Origin: JABGQS01 sp963674545
GTDB taxonomy: Bacteria > Bacillota > Clostridia > Christensenellales > SZUA-584
Assembly: GCA_963674545.2 (NCBI GenBank)
Contig: CAXXFB010000001.1
Span: 434,001-498,000 of the forward strand
DNA: 64,000 nt
Direction of reading: 5' to 3'
In this document: positions 9,734 to 18,283 of the stretch, in pieces
Layout of the letters: the number at the start of each line of letters is the position of its first letter
Position numbering within the stretch: the first letter of the stretch is position 1
Translations under genes and position numbers: made by a program
The notes under the pieces: generated by a model
What the model was told of the DNA's origin: nothing
Databases searched by the model: none
The model's input: the letters and a program-made list of their open reading frames with translations, nothing else

Positions 9734-9994
9734 TTACTCCTCAGATTCTATTTCTTTGTCCGACAGCCTGTTCGCAACTGTTTCCGGCTGTACTGCCGAA
9801 AGGATAACGTGGTCGCTGTCGGTAATTATCACTGCTCTTGTACGTCTTCCGTATGTTGCATCAACCAGATTTCCCTTTTGGCGAGCCTCCTGGATTATCC
9901 TTTTTATAGGTGCAGACTCCGGGCTTACAATAGTTATAAGCCTGTTGGCGGAAACAATATTGCCAAACCCTATGTTTATAAGCTTGATACTCAT
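9734..9994 (-). CDS. remA: RemA-family extracellular matrix regulatory protein (DUF370)
   Basis: Small DNA-binding protein of the RemA/YlzA family; in Bacillus subtilis RemA activates biofilm matrix and osmoprotection operons. The 86 residues begin MSIKLINIGFGNIVSANRLI and include the conserved PESAPIKRIIQEAR and DATYGRRTRAVII blocks. The gene sits between yicC and gmk, the usual location. GGAGGG precedes the ATG. A role in matrix control here is inferred only from the family. Confidence 0.93.
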   Translation of the reverse strand: MSIKLINIGFGNIVSANRLITIVSPESAPIKRIIQEARQKGNLVDATYGRRTRAVIITDSDHVILSAVQPETVANRLSDKEIESEE

Positions 9995-10008
9995 ATGCCC
10001 TCCAATAA

Positions 10009-10896
10009 TTATTCTATATTCTGAACTTGTTCTCTTATTTTCTCAACAGTGCTCTTGCCCTCAATTACCGCATTTGTAATATCCATATCCGATGATTTTG
10101 AGCCTATTGTGTTAAGTTCCCTGTTCATCTCCTGAACAATGAAATCCAGCTTTCGTCCTGTTTCTTTGCCATTCTTCGTTATCTGGCCAAACTGCTTTAT
10201 ATGTGTTCCCAGACGCACAATCTCTTCCGTTATATCAGCTTTATCAGCTATATACGCTATCTCTGAATTGAATCTTGTTTCGTCCATTTCAGTACCTTCA
10301 AGAAGTTCGTTCAACCTAAGTTTCAGTTTATCCCTGTACTCTTTTGTTATATAATCCTTCTTATTTTCGATTACTGTTAGAGTTTCCTTTAACTGCAGCA
10401 AACACTCGTCTATATTCTGCTTTAAGTGCTCACCTTCACGCTGCCTCATATCTGTCAGCATATCGATTGCGTCTTTGAGCGCAGACTGCACTAGCTTTGT
10501 CAAAGTTTCTTCATCCTGCGACTCTTCCTGTACTACTATGGCGTCAGGTATACGTATTATATGTGAAAGCGCTAAATCATCCTCTAAACCGCATTCTTTT
10601 GCAGCCTGACGTGCAGCGTCAACAAAAGAAGTAATAAGGCCCATATCTGCTTGCGCATTCTTTTCTCCGCCGCCGAGTGAAGCGAAATTTATAAAGACAT
10701 CGACCCTGCCCCGCGAAAGATGTGATTTTATTGTTTTTCGTATGCCTTCTTCTGCAAATCCAAGGGTTCTTGGCATCCTTATGTTTATATCAAGAAAACG
10801 ATGGTTGACTGTTTTTATCTCTATCGTTATCTTTTTTCCGTCTATTTCGGCTTCAGCTCTGCCAAAGCCCGTCATGCTTCGCAATATATTTTCCAT
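10009..10896 (-). CDS. yicC: YicC-family endoribonuclease
   Basis: Member of the YicC/YloC family; characterised members are endoribonucleases implicated in sRNA and mRNA decay. The family N-terminus SMTGFGRAE and C-terminal blocks (KGRKLDFIVQEMNRELNTIGSKS, IEKIREQVQNIE-like) are present in 295 residues. The ATG at 10896 has its AGG directly abutting it. An in-frame TTG at 10884 is better spaced from AAGGATGG and would give the typical MRSMTGFGRAE start. It is the first gene of the operon running down to prkC, behind an extended -10 promoter. Confidence 0.92.
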   Translation of the reverse strand: MENILRSMTGFGRAEAEIDGKKITIEIKTVNHRFLDINIRMPRTLGFAEEGIRKTIKSHLSRGRVDVFINFASLGGGEKNAQADMGLITSFVDAARQAAKECGLEDDLALSHIIRIPDAIVVQEESQDEETLTKLVQSALKDAIDMLTDMRQREGEHLKQNIDECLLQLKETLTVIENKKDYITKEYRDKLKLRLNELLEGTEMDETRFNSEIAYIADKADITEEIVRLGTHIKQFGQITKNGKETGRKLDFIVQEMNRELNTIGSKSSDMDITNAVIEGKSTVEKIREQVQNIE

Positions 10897-10919
10897 CCTT
10901 TTTTTACTATTAGCATATT

Positions 10920-10928
10920 ATTATATCA
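10920..10928 (-). promoter_or_regulatory. Extended -10 promoter of the yicC operon
   Basis: On the minus strand TGATATAAT reads as TGn followed by a perfect TATAAT (-10 at 10920-10925, TGA at 10926-10928). No good -35 is seen 17 bases upstream (TTATTT), which fits an extended -10 promoter. It lies just after the upstream terminator and 24 bases before the yicC ATG. Confidence 0.6.
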
Positions 10929-10938
10929 CAGTACTTTT

Positions 10939-10985
10939 GAAAAAATAAGCGTTTTGAGCAAAAAAAACTCATATACGCTTATTTT
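10939..10985 (-). terminator. Rho-independent terminator closing the galU-to-AIR-synthase operon
   Basis: Minus-strand transcript forms an 11-bp stem (AAAATAAGCGT at 10942-10952 against its complement at 10975-10985) around an internal GAG/CTC pair with a run of U in the loop. The stem ends in a U-rich tail. It lies about 30 bases after the stop of the AIR-synthase-like gene and immediately upstream of the yicC promoter. Confidence 0.8.
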
Positions 10986-11013
10986 CTTCCGATTTCTCTT
11001 TATTGCTTGTCTT

Positions 11014-11985
11014 TTATATAGAAAACAGCTCATCAGCAGCAGGCGGCGCAAGTATTTTTTTATTACCACCTTCCGTTACAGTAATATCATCATCAGTTAT
11101 TTTGCCAATTATAGCAGCATTGATTCCCGCCGCTTTTAGTTTTACAAGCATTTTTTTACTGTTATTTGTTGTTATCAGCATGCTCCCGCTGCCAATCAGC
11201 CTTTTTTCGTTTATGCCGAATACAGAGCATATCTTTTTAGTAACATCCTTAACCGGAATAGCATCGGAACAGAGATCGCAGCCTGTTTTTGAAGCTGTGC
11301 AAAGCTCGTGGACAGCTCCGTAAACGCCGCCCTCAGTAACGTCGTGCATCGCTGTTGCTCCCGCTGAAGCAGCCGTCATACCATCTTTTATCACGCTTAG
11401 CATATCTTTGAGTTTTTCTAAGTCCTCTAAATCTTTTTCGCTTAGTATATCCTTGATTTGTTCACTGCGCTCTGCTGCGATTATAACAGTACCTTCTATC
11501 CCCGCGTATTTTGTCATTATCATATCGTCACCGGGCTGAGCTCCGCTGCTGCTTATAAGCTTGTCTGTTGCTACTCTTCCTATAACAGTTGTGGACAGAA
11601 CAATCCTTGTCACTGCATCTGTAACCTCTGTATGTCCGCCGATTATGCTTATACCCAGCTCGTCCGCTGTGTTTACAAGCTCCTCAACTACTTTCTTAAT
11701 ATCTTCTATAGTTTTATCCGGCGGAACCAGCATCGTTGCAAGCATATACTTTGGCACAGCACCGGAAGAAGCGATATCGTTTCCAGAAATATGCACAGCA
11801 AGCTTTCCAATACCATCGCTGGCGCCTGTTATAGGGTCAGTTGACAGCACACATGCTTCTCCGCCAAAATCTATTGCTGCACAGTCTTCTCCCACTCCTG
11901 AAGTTAAAATAACATCTTTTGCAGAATGGAGTTTATCGAGCACTATCTCTTTTAGCTGTTCATTTGTAAGCTTGCCTATCCTCAT
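11014..11985 (-). CDS. AIR synthase-related protein (PurM/HypE/ThiL superfamily), substrate unknown
   Basis: ATP-dependent enzyme fold shared by PurM, ThiL, SelD and HypE. The N-terminal half has the conserved GVGEDCAAIDFGGE and LSTDPITGASDGIGKLAVHISGNDIASSGA (nucleotide/Mg-binding acidic residues). A mid-region has IIGGHTEVTD, and the C-terminal half MHDVTEGGVYGAVHE. There is no C-terminal PRIC-type cysteine as in HypE and no Sec/Cys loop as in SelD, so neither name fits. It starts in an ATGA overlap with the gatB stop, so it is translationally coupled to the amidotransferase genes. Length is 323 residues. Confidence 0.85.
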   Translation of the reverse strand: MRIGKLTNEQLKEIVLDKLHSAKDVILTSGVGEDCAAIDFGGEACVLSTDPITGASDGIGKLAVHISGNDIASSGAVPKYMLATMLVPPDKTIEDIKKVVEELVNTADELGISIIGGHTEVTDAVTRIVLSTTVIGRVATDKLISSSGAQPGDDMIMTKYAGIEGTVIIAAERSEQIKDILSEKDLEDLEKLKDMLSVIKDGMTAASAGATAMHDVTEGGVYGAVHELCTASKTGCDLCSDAIPVKDVTKKICSVFGINEKRLIGSGSMLITTNNSKKMLVKLKAAGINAAIIGKITDDDITVTEGGNKKILAPPAADELFSI

Positions 11986-13412
11986 ATTTTACTGAGTTCC
12001 TCTATTATTATCTGATTTACTGTTTTCGGGTTAGCCTTGCCTTTTGTTGCTTTCATAACCTGCCCGACAAAAAACGCCATAGCCTTCTTGTTGCCGCCTT
12101 TGTAGTCTGCCACAGGCTTTGGATTTTCATCAACAACTGTTTTTATTATGCTTCGCAGCTCATCGGTATCGTTTATCTGAATCAGGCCTTTTTTCTCCAC
12201 TATAGCAGCTGGATGTTCACCAGTTTTGAATACTTCTTCGAAGACTGTTTTTCCTACAGTAATGCTGATCTTACCGTCGTCAATCATCTTGAGAGTGTCT
12301 GCAAGCTGTTTTGGCGTCACGTTCATATCTTCAGCCGAAACGCACTCGTCTTTTAGCAGACGCAGCAGATCTGTCATTATAAAATTGCTTGTCTTTTTAG
12401 GCTCATTATATATTTCTATGCATTTCTCGAAAAACTCAGCTATATATCTCTCAGATGTTAGTATCCCAGCATCGTATTCAGGCAGACCAAGCTCTGTGAT
12501 ATATCTGCTTTTCTTCTGCTCCGGAAGCTCCGGCAGGCTTTTTCTGAAACTATCTATCTGCTCGTCTGTCAGCACTATCGGAACTAGATCCGGATCGGGG
12601 AAATAGCGGTAATCATGAGCTTCTTCCTTGCCGCGCATAGCGTAGCTTTTGCCTTTAACGTCGTCAAAGCGTCTTGTTTCCTGTTTGATAGTACCGCCGT
12701 CCATTATTACTGCTATCTGGCGCTTGCTTTCAGCTTCTATAGCGCTGTATACAGCCGAAAAGCTGTTTAAGTTTTTCATCTCTGTGCGTGTGCCCAGCAC
12801 ATTTGAGCCCTGTTCCCTAACTGAAATATTTACATCACAGCGAAGCGAGCCTTCCTGCATCTTGCAGTCTGACACACCTGTGTATTGTATGATACTCTTT
12901 AGAGTCTCTAAGAACTCTTTAGCCTCGCCTGCACTGCGCATGTCTGGTTCCGTTACGATCTCTATCAATGGAACGCCGCATCTGTTGTAGTCAACTGCAG
13001 TTCCTGCACCAACTTCGTGCAGAAGCTTTCCAGCGTCCTCTTCCATGTGTATTCTTGTAAGACGCACACGCTTTTTCTCGCCGTCCTCAAAGTAGTCCAC
13101 ATATCCGCCTGTGCAGATAGGTAGGTCGAACTGAGATATCTGGTACGCTTTCGGAAGGTCCGGATAATAATATCCTTTTCTGTCCATCTTCGAAAAGTTA
13201 GCTATTTCACAGTTGGTCGCAAGCCCAGCTTTTGCAGCAAACTCGACTACTTTCTCGTTAAGCACAGGAAGCACACCCGGCATGCCTATGCAGACCGGAC
13301 AGCAATGAGTGTTCGGCTCTCCGCCAAATTCGTTTTTACAACCACAGAATATCTTGGTGTTCGTAGCCAGCTCTACATGGACTTCCAGTCCTATAACCGT
13401 TTCAAATCTCAT
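11982..13412 (-). CDS. gatB: Asp-tRNA(Asn)/Glu-tRNA(Gln) amidotransferase subunit B
   Basis: Kinase and tRNA-recognition subunit of GatCAB, which converts misacylated Glu-tRNA(Gln) and/or Asp-tRNA(Asn) to the correct amide. The N-terminus FETVIGLEVHVELATNTKIFCGCKNEFGGEPNTHCCPVC-type region is canonical, with the zinc-site cysteines. The cradle domain contains RCGVPLIEIVTEPD, and the C-terminal YqeY-like tail domain ends GQVMKATKGKANP. 476 residues is full length. The start overlaps the gatA stop by one base, with GGAGGTGA upstream. Confidence 0.97.
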   Translation of the reverse strand: MRFETVIGLEVHVELATNTKIFCGCKNEFGGEPNTHCCPVCIGMPGVLPVLNEKVVEFAAKAGLATNCEIANFSKMDRKGYYYPDLPKAYQISQFDLPICTGGYVDYFEDGEKKRVRLTRIHMEEDAGKLLHEVGAGTAVDYNRCGVPLIEIVTEPDMRSAGEAKEFLETLKSIIQYTGVSDCKMQEGSLRCDVNISVREQGSNVLGTRTEMKNLNSFSAVYSAIEAESKRQIAVIMDGGTIKQETRRFDDVKGKSYAMRGKEEAHDYRYFPDPDLVPIVLTDEQIDSFRKSLPELPEQKKSRYITELGLPEYDAGILTSERYIAEFFEKCIEIYNEPKKTSNFIMTDLLRLLKDECVSAEDMNVTPKQLADTLKMIDDGKISITVGKTVFEEVFKTGEHPAAIVEKKGLIQINDTDELRSIIKTVVDENPKPVADYKGGNKKAMAFFVGQVMKATKGKANPKTVNQIIIEELSKI

Positions 13413-14881
13413 TATCTGTCACCTCCTGTAAACGAAGGTTCAACCATCGGCTCTGAAGCCTGCTCGAGCGCATATGCGGCTTTTAACATCGTCTGCTCAC
13501 CAAAAGGTTTGGCTATCAGCTGAATACCTATAGGAAGACCGCCTGAGCTCATAGCGCAAGGCACCGATATTGCCGTAAGCCCCGCTATGTTAACTGGAAC
13601 CGTGTAAATGTCCGTTAAATACATCTGCATCGGGTCGCTGATATCACCAGCTATAAACGCAGGCGCAGGCGCTGTCGGCGATAGTATAACATCGTATTTA
13701 CTAAAGAGATCGTCGAAATCTCTTTTTATGAGTGTTCTTACTCTCAAAGCTTTCATATAATATGCGTCGTAATAACCCGAACTTAAAACGTAGTTGCCAA
13801 GCATCATCCTGCGTTTTACTTCATCACCGAAGCCCTGATTCCTGGTCTGTATATACAAGTCTTTGATATCATCAAACTTTTCTGCACGAAAGCCGTATTT
13901 AACACCGTCATATCTTGAAAGGTTGGATGTTGCTTCAGCTGAAGATATAATGTAATATGCCGTAAGTGCATAATCGAATGTCGGAAGCTGTGTTTCCTCT
14001 ACTACAGCGCCAAGGCTTTCATACGTTTTCACTGCAGCTTCAAGCGCTTTTCTGACTTCCGGGTCAAGGCCCTTGCCGAAGTATTCTTTCGGCAGACCTA
14101 TTTTCATACCTTTAACACCACGGTCAAGACCCTTTGTATAGTCTGGCAGCTCCATATCTATCGATGTTGTGTCTCGCTTATCGTGACCGTACAGGTAGTT
14201 CAGAGAAAGAGCAGCGTCTTCTACAGTTCTGGTAAACGGGCCGATCTGATCCAGCGAAGATGCGAATGCAACAAGGCCGTATCTTGATACAGCACCATAC
14301 GTCGGCTTTAAGCCTACAACACCGCAGTAGGACGCTGGCTGGCGTATGCTGCCTCCGGTGTCCGAACCCAATGCCAGCGGAGTCATCTTGGCTGAAACGG
14401 CCGCTGCGCTACCGCCTGATGAGCCCCCCGGAACTCTGGTTGTGTCCCAAGGATTTTTTGTTGTTTTGAATGCGCTGTTTTCCGTTGATGAGCCCATTGC
14501 GAACTCATCAAGGTTCGCTTTAGCAAGAACAATAAGCCCTTTGCTTTTAAACTGTTCAATGACATGCGCATCGTACTGAGGCACGAAGTTCTCTAATATC
14601 TTTGAAGAACAGGTGGTGGCAATGCCTTTTGTGCACATGTTGTCTTTTATAACGACAGGTACTCCATCGAGCATGCTTCTGTTTTCACCTTTGCTGCGGC
14701 GCTCATCCGACGCTTTTGCTTCTTCCAAAGCTGTTTCAACACAAACCGTATTAAGAGCATCTATTACCGGTTCTTTTTCCTCTATTCTTTTAAGCAGTGA
14801 CCGTGTAAGCTCAGTTGAGCTTATCTCTTTCTTTTCAAGCGCATCTGATGCCTGTTTCAATGTCAATTCATATGCTTTCAA
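13412..14881 (-). CDS. gatA: Asp-tRNA(Asn)/Glu-tRNA(Gln) amidotransferase subunit A
   Basis: Glutaminase subunit of GatCAB that supplies ammonia through an internal channel. It is an amidase-signature enzyme: catalytic Lys79 (VVIKDN), cis-Ser154 (GGSSGGS) and nucleophile Ser178 (GSDTGGSIRQP) are all present. This numbering equals that of the Staphylococcus aureus enzyme, which supports the TTG start at 14881 (GAGGTGG upstream). 489 residues, no gaps. It lies in the order gatC-gatA-gatB. Confidence 0.97.
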   Translation of the reverse strand: MKAYELTLKQASDALEKKEISSTELTRSLLKRIEEKEPVIDALNTVCVETALEEAKASDERRSKGENRSMLDGVPVVIKDNMCTKGIATTCSSKILENFVPQYDAHVIEQFKSKGLIVLAKANLDEFAMGSSTENSAFKTTKNPWDTTRVPGGSSGGSAAAVSAKMTPLALGSDTGGSIRQPASYCGVVGLKPTYGAVSRYGLVAFASSLDQIGPFTRTVEDAALSLNYLYGHDKRDTTSIDMELPDYTKGLDRGVKGMKIGLPKEYFGKGLDPEVRKALEAAVKTYESLGAVVEETQLPTFDYALTAYYIISSAEATSNLSRYDGVKYGFRAEKFDDIKDLYIQTRNQGFGDEVKRRMMLGNYVLSSGYYDAYYMKALRVRTLIKRDFDDLFSKYDVILSPTAPAPAFIAGDISDPMQMYLTDIYTVPVNIAGLTAISVPCAMSSGGLPIGIQLIAKPFGEQTMLKAAYALEQASEPMVEPSFTGGDR

Positions 14882-14890
14882 TTATCCACC

Positions 14891-15178
14891 TCATTCAACG
14901 ACTTTCGGTACTATAAAACAGCCGTTCTCACGCTGCGGAGCGTTTGATGTCAGCAGTTCATTATCCATGCTGGGTGTGATTTCATCTTTGCGGAGCACGT
15001 TTTCTATTCCCTGTATATGAGCTGTCGGTTCTACATTATCCGTATCAAGGTCGCTCAATTTCTGCGCTGCATCAAGTATCTCCAGCAGGCTCTGTTGATG
15101 CATTATCTTTTCCTCTTCCGTCAGACTGATTCTTGAAAGCGCAGCTATCTTTTCCACTTCACTTATCGGTACCTGCAT
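14891..15178 (-). CDS. gatC: Asp-tRNA(Asn)/Glu-tRNA(Gln) amidotransferase subunit C
   Basis: Small subunit that wraps and stabilises GatA-GatB. The 95-residue product has the family pattern: ISEVEKIAALSRISLTEEE at the N-terminus, a central LSDLDTDNVEPTAH, and the C-terminal NAPQRENGCFIVPKVVE. GGAGA precedes the ATG. It is the first gat gene and directly follows the propeller lipoprotein gene. Confidence 0.96.
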   Translation of the reverse strand: MQVPISEVEKIAALSRISLTEEEKIMHQQSLLEILDAAQKLSDLDTDNVEPTAHIQGIENVLRKDEITPSMDNELLTSNAPQRENGCFIVPKVVE

Positions 15179-15191
15179 TTATAAGTCTCCT

Positions 15192-16985
15192 TTACTGATT
15201 TAAATCATATTCGAACGCCGCAAAAAAGTTCTGCTGCGAATCGGTTATCTCTTTTATAAAATATATTATGCCAGGCCTTTCTGACACCACGAAGTCTGTA
15301 GATGAGCAAAGCGCTATAAGCTCTTCTGTCTCAGTTACGATATCGTATGTCGCAAACTCATATTGGTAATCATCAATCGCGTCTTGTGCGAATGATGTAG
15401 TATAAAAAATCCTGCTTTGATTTTGTGAAAAATCAAAATTCTCTATCTGTGTATTTTTTACTATATAAGTTTCTACAAGCGTTCCCGTATCGCACAGCTT
15501 CAAGTTTGTAGTCCTCTCTTCCCCGCCGGTAGAATATGACTCAAGTACAAGAAGCATTTTACCATCATCTGATATCTTAAAATCTACACCGGAGCAAACT
15601 TGCCTTCTTTCATCACTTATTTCATATATCACACCGTCATCTGAAGCTGTTCTGTCCGCAAAGAATATACGCCCCTTTGATACAGCAAGGCTACCGGCTC
15701 CTCCCTGCGCTTCCTCTACTGTGAAAATGTTGTAATCCTCCTCGCCGAATTCACATCCGCGAAGCTGTATTGATCTGTCATCCGAACCCGTCATAGCGTA
15801 TATTGTATCGCTCTCATCAGACCACGCAAAGCAGTCTGTCAGGCTTCCGAAGCCTTCTTCCCCAAGGTTTATCGGCAGAGAAGTATCAAAATCGTACACA
15901 TAGAGTACACTGTTTTCTATTGATACGTCAAGTATCGCAAGTTTGGTTCCATCATAGGAGAAAGCCGCTTCTTTTACAGAGTAGAATTCAGGTATAGCAA
16001 GCTCTGTAATCCTGCCGTTCGTGTCCTGTATCCAAACCTTCTCGGAAAGAAGATATTCATCCTGCGAAAGAGACGGTTCATCCGGTACGTAGCTTCTGGA
16101 AAAAGCTATCCTGCCATCGGGTGAAGTATCAAGATACCTTCCGTTTTCTATGAGCACTGGTGTGTTTACCACTACGTCGTTTTTCAGTATTACGCTGTAA
16201 TCCTTAAGATCTATCCCGCTTTCGTTTATCTCATAATTAGGGAGCGTACCACGTTTTAGATATACTACATATAAGCTCTTTTCTGCAAGCTCGCTTTCAA
16301 GTGTTTGATTATTTTGCTCCATGAAGTTTTTAGCTTCATTTTCATTTATAAACGGCTTTGATATAAGCAGTTTGTTTGTTGTGTCAGAGCAAAGCACCGG
16401 CATCATATCTATGCTTTCCGGCCAGGTTCCTTCCTGATGCTCTAAAAAAGCATCAGCAACACAGTAATAGCTGCCCTGCGACTCCGGTTCAGTACTATCT
16501 AGCGTTACAATAAGTTCCCCATCTGCTTCCTGAACGCTGAAACCAGCGCTGCTAAGAAGCTGAACATATAAAACAAGTGTATCGTTTCTGGCCGGGTATT
16601 CCCTGAAAAGCCCGGCTACAAGTGTGCCAAACTCCCAGGATTCTTTAGGCTGGTAGTCCCAAAAGCTTATATTCGAAAGCGTTATCATCAAACGCTCCGG
16701 GCTTTCCAGCATTGATACTTCATATTCCGGTAGCTTAACAAGTTTTGATTCTGGATATCCGTTTTCCCGGCTGCCGCTAAGCATAGATATCGTTATGACT
16801 GTATTGCCGTTTTGCTGTATTATATCTATATCTTTAACGTTGATGTTTTCTGCAGGCTCAGGAAAACCGCCGCTCGCTGTCTGTGACGGCGTGGGTATAT
16901 CTCCAGTCTGACCGGCATTTCCATTACAGCCTGTCAAAAAGATGATAACTAATACTATGGTTATTATAAGCCTGGCAGTTTTCAT
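15192..16985 (-). CDS. Lipoprotein with AMIN-like N-terminal region and beta-propeller-like C-terminus
   Basis: A secreted, probably membrane-anchored lipoprotein of unknown function, 597 residues. The signal peptide ends in the lipobox LTGC (Cys20). Residues ~48-175 (IDIIQQNGNTVITISM to VTLDS) resemble an AMIN domain, a cell-wall or envelope targeting module. A region around 175-265 follows. From about 275 come WD40-like blades with repeated motifs such as SPDGRIAFSR, SYDGTKLAILD, SDESDTIYAMT and SDDGKMLLVLE. It sits between the deaminase and gatC genes with 12-13 base gaps, so is co-transcribed. I do not recognise an exact family; a cell-envelope binding role is inference. Confidence 0.7.
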   Translation of the reverse strand: MKTARLIITIVLVIIFLTGCNGNAGQTGDIPTPSQTASGGFPEPAENINVKDIDIIQQNGNTVITISMLSGSRENGYPESKLVKLPEYEVSMLESPERLMITLSNISFWDYQPKESWEFGTLVAGLFREYPARNDTLVLYVQLLSSAGFSVQEADGELIVTLDSTEPESQGSYYCVADAFLEHQEGTWPESIDMMPVLCSDTTNKLLISKPFINENEAKNFMEQNNQTLESELAEKSLYVVYLKRGTLPNYEINESGIDLKDYSVILKNDVVVNTPVLIENGRYLDTSPDGRIAFSRSYVPDEPSLSQDEYLLSEKVWIQDTNGRITELAIPEFYSVKEAAFSYDGTKLAILDVSIENSVLYVYDFDTSLPINLGEEGFGSLTDCFAWSDESDTIYAMTGSDDRSIQLRGCEFGEEDYNIFTVEEAQGGAGSLAVSKGRIFFADRTASDDGVIYEISDERRQVCSGVDFKISDDGKMLLVLESYSTGGEERTTNLKLCDTGTLVETYIVKNTQIENFDFSQNQSRIFYTTSFAQDAIDDYQYEFATYDIVTETEELIALCSSTDFVVSERPGIIYFIKEITDSQQNFFAAFEYDLNQ

Positions 16986-16997
16986 TTATATCCTACT

Positions 16998-18281
16998 CTA
17001 TTTAAAAAGTTTTTCTGCACATCTTTGCGCATTTGTTTTTATTTCATCTATATCCACTCTATTGAACCGGCCATTCTCATAAAGGATTTCTCCGCCTATC
17101 ATCGTCATTACAACGTCGCTGTCGCTGCCGCTGTAGACAAAATTGCTAATCAGATTGGCCTTTGGGCAATATCTTATTCCCGAAGTATCGATTATGATAA
17201 TATCCGCCTGTTTGCCAGCTTCCAGACTCCCTATGCTTTTTTCCATCCCAAGTACCTTTGCGCCGTTTATAGTAGCAGTTTCTACCGCTTTCATAGCCGG
17301 CATGACTTTTGGATTTTTACGAAGAGTTTTTTGCAGCATTGCCATATACGTCATCTCTTCCATCATAGAAAGATTGTTGTTGCTGCCTGCACCGTCTGTA
17401 GCACAGCTTACGTTTATTCCCATATCCAGCATATCTGCAACACGGGCTATACCGCTGCCTAGCTTTAGATTGCTCTGCGGGCACGACATTACACCAACAT
17501 TTTTATCCGACATTATCTTTAAATCTTCATCGCTTACCCAAACACAGTGGGCAGCCATTACGGGAAGATCCAGCACTCCCAGGCTGTTTAACAGAGCTAT
17601 CGGCGTTTTGCCGTTTCTTTTTATACAATCTTCATGCTCTCCCTGAGTTTCTGAGACATGAACGTGTATCCTTGATGAAAGTTCATTTGCCGTTTCTAAT
17701 ATCTTTTCAAATGTCTGCTTGCTTACTGTGTATTCAGCATGCGGAGCTATCGCCGCTTCGACTCTTTCATAATCTTTGACTTGCTCAAATAAATCCCTGG
17801 CTTCAGCCAGCCTGTCTTCCACACTCTTGCCCATATCTATTATAGTAGCGCCTATTACTGCTCTTATTCCGGAATCCTGCGCTGCTTTTGCAATGTCATA
17901 AGAAAAGTTGTACATATCGTTCATGCACGTGACCCCGCCGGAAACGAGCTCTGCCATACCAAGCATACTTCCCCAATATACATCTTTTGATGTTAGATTA
18001 TCTTCAGCAGGCCATATTGCATTCTGCAGCCAGTCCATGAGGTCCATGTCATCTGCAGCACTGCGGAACAGGTTCATTGGTATATGTGTGTGCGTATCAA
18101 CAAAACCGGGAGCTATTATTCCGCCTTTTGCATCAATGACCCTGTCAGCTTTAAAGTCCGGCGCTGTTTCTTGTTTGCCTACATATGAAATGACTGCATC
18201 ATTTATCTGAACGCAGCCTTCATAGCATTCCGCCTTATTGTTTGCAGTTATCAGAAATCCGTTCTTGATATAAATGTTCAT
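16998..18281 (-). CDS. mtaD: Amidohydrolase, MtaD/DadD-type (methylthioadenosine / S-adenosylhomocysteine deaminase)
   Basis: Zn-dependent nucleoside deaminase of the TRZ/ATZ group, expected to convert S-adenosylhomocysteine or methylthioadenosine to the inosine form plus ammonia. Metal ligands visible: HTHIP (HxH), HVHVSET, AAHCVW and CATDGAGSNNN (Asp); IAPHAEYT is the substrate-side His segment. About 427 residues. The first ATG (18287) forms ATGA with the ahcY stop, but GGAG is only one base from it; the second ATG at 18281 is correctly spaced and I use it. Coupling to ahcY supports a role in SAH recycling. Substrate preference cannot be read from sequence alone. Confidence 0.88.
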   Translation of the reverse strand: MNIYIKNGFLITANNKAECYEGCVQINDAVISYVGKQETAPDFKADRVIDAKGGIIAPGFVDTHTHIPMNLFRSAADDMDLMDWLQNAIWPAEDNLTSKDVYWGSMLGMAELVSGGVTCMNDMYNFSYDIAKAAQDSGIRAVIGATIIDMGKSVEDRLAEARDLFEQVKDYERVEAAIAPHAEYTVSKQTFEKILETANELSSRIHVHVSETQGEHEDCIKRNGKTPIALLNSLGVLDLPVMAAHCVWVSDEDLKIMSDKNVGVMSCPQSNLKLGSGIARVADMLDMGINVSCATDGAGSNNNLSMMEEMTYMAMLQKTLRKNPKVMPAMKAVETATINGAKVLGMEKSIGSLEAGKQADIIIIDTSGIRYCPKANLISNFVYSGSDSDVVMTMIGGEILYENGRFNRVDIDEIKTNAQRCAEKLFK

Positions 18282-18283
18282 AT

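Noticed and set aside
11014..11985. Selenophosphate synthase or HypE
   Set aside because: No Sec/Cys catalytic loop and no C-terminal HypE cysteine motif.
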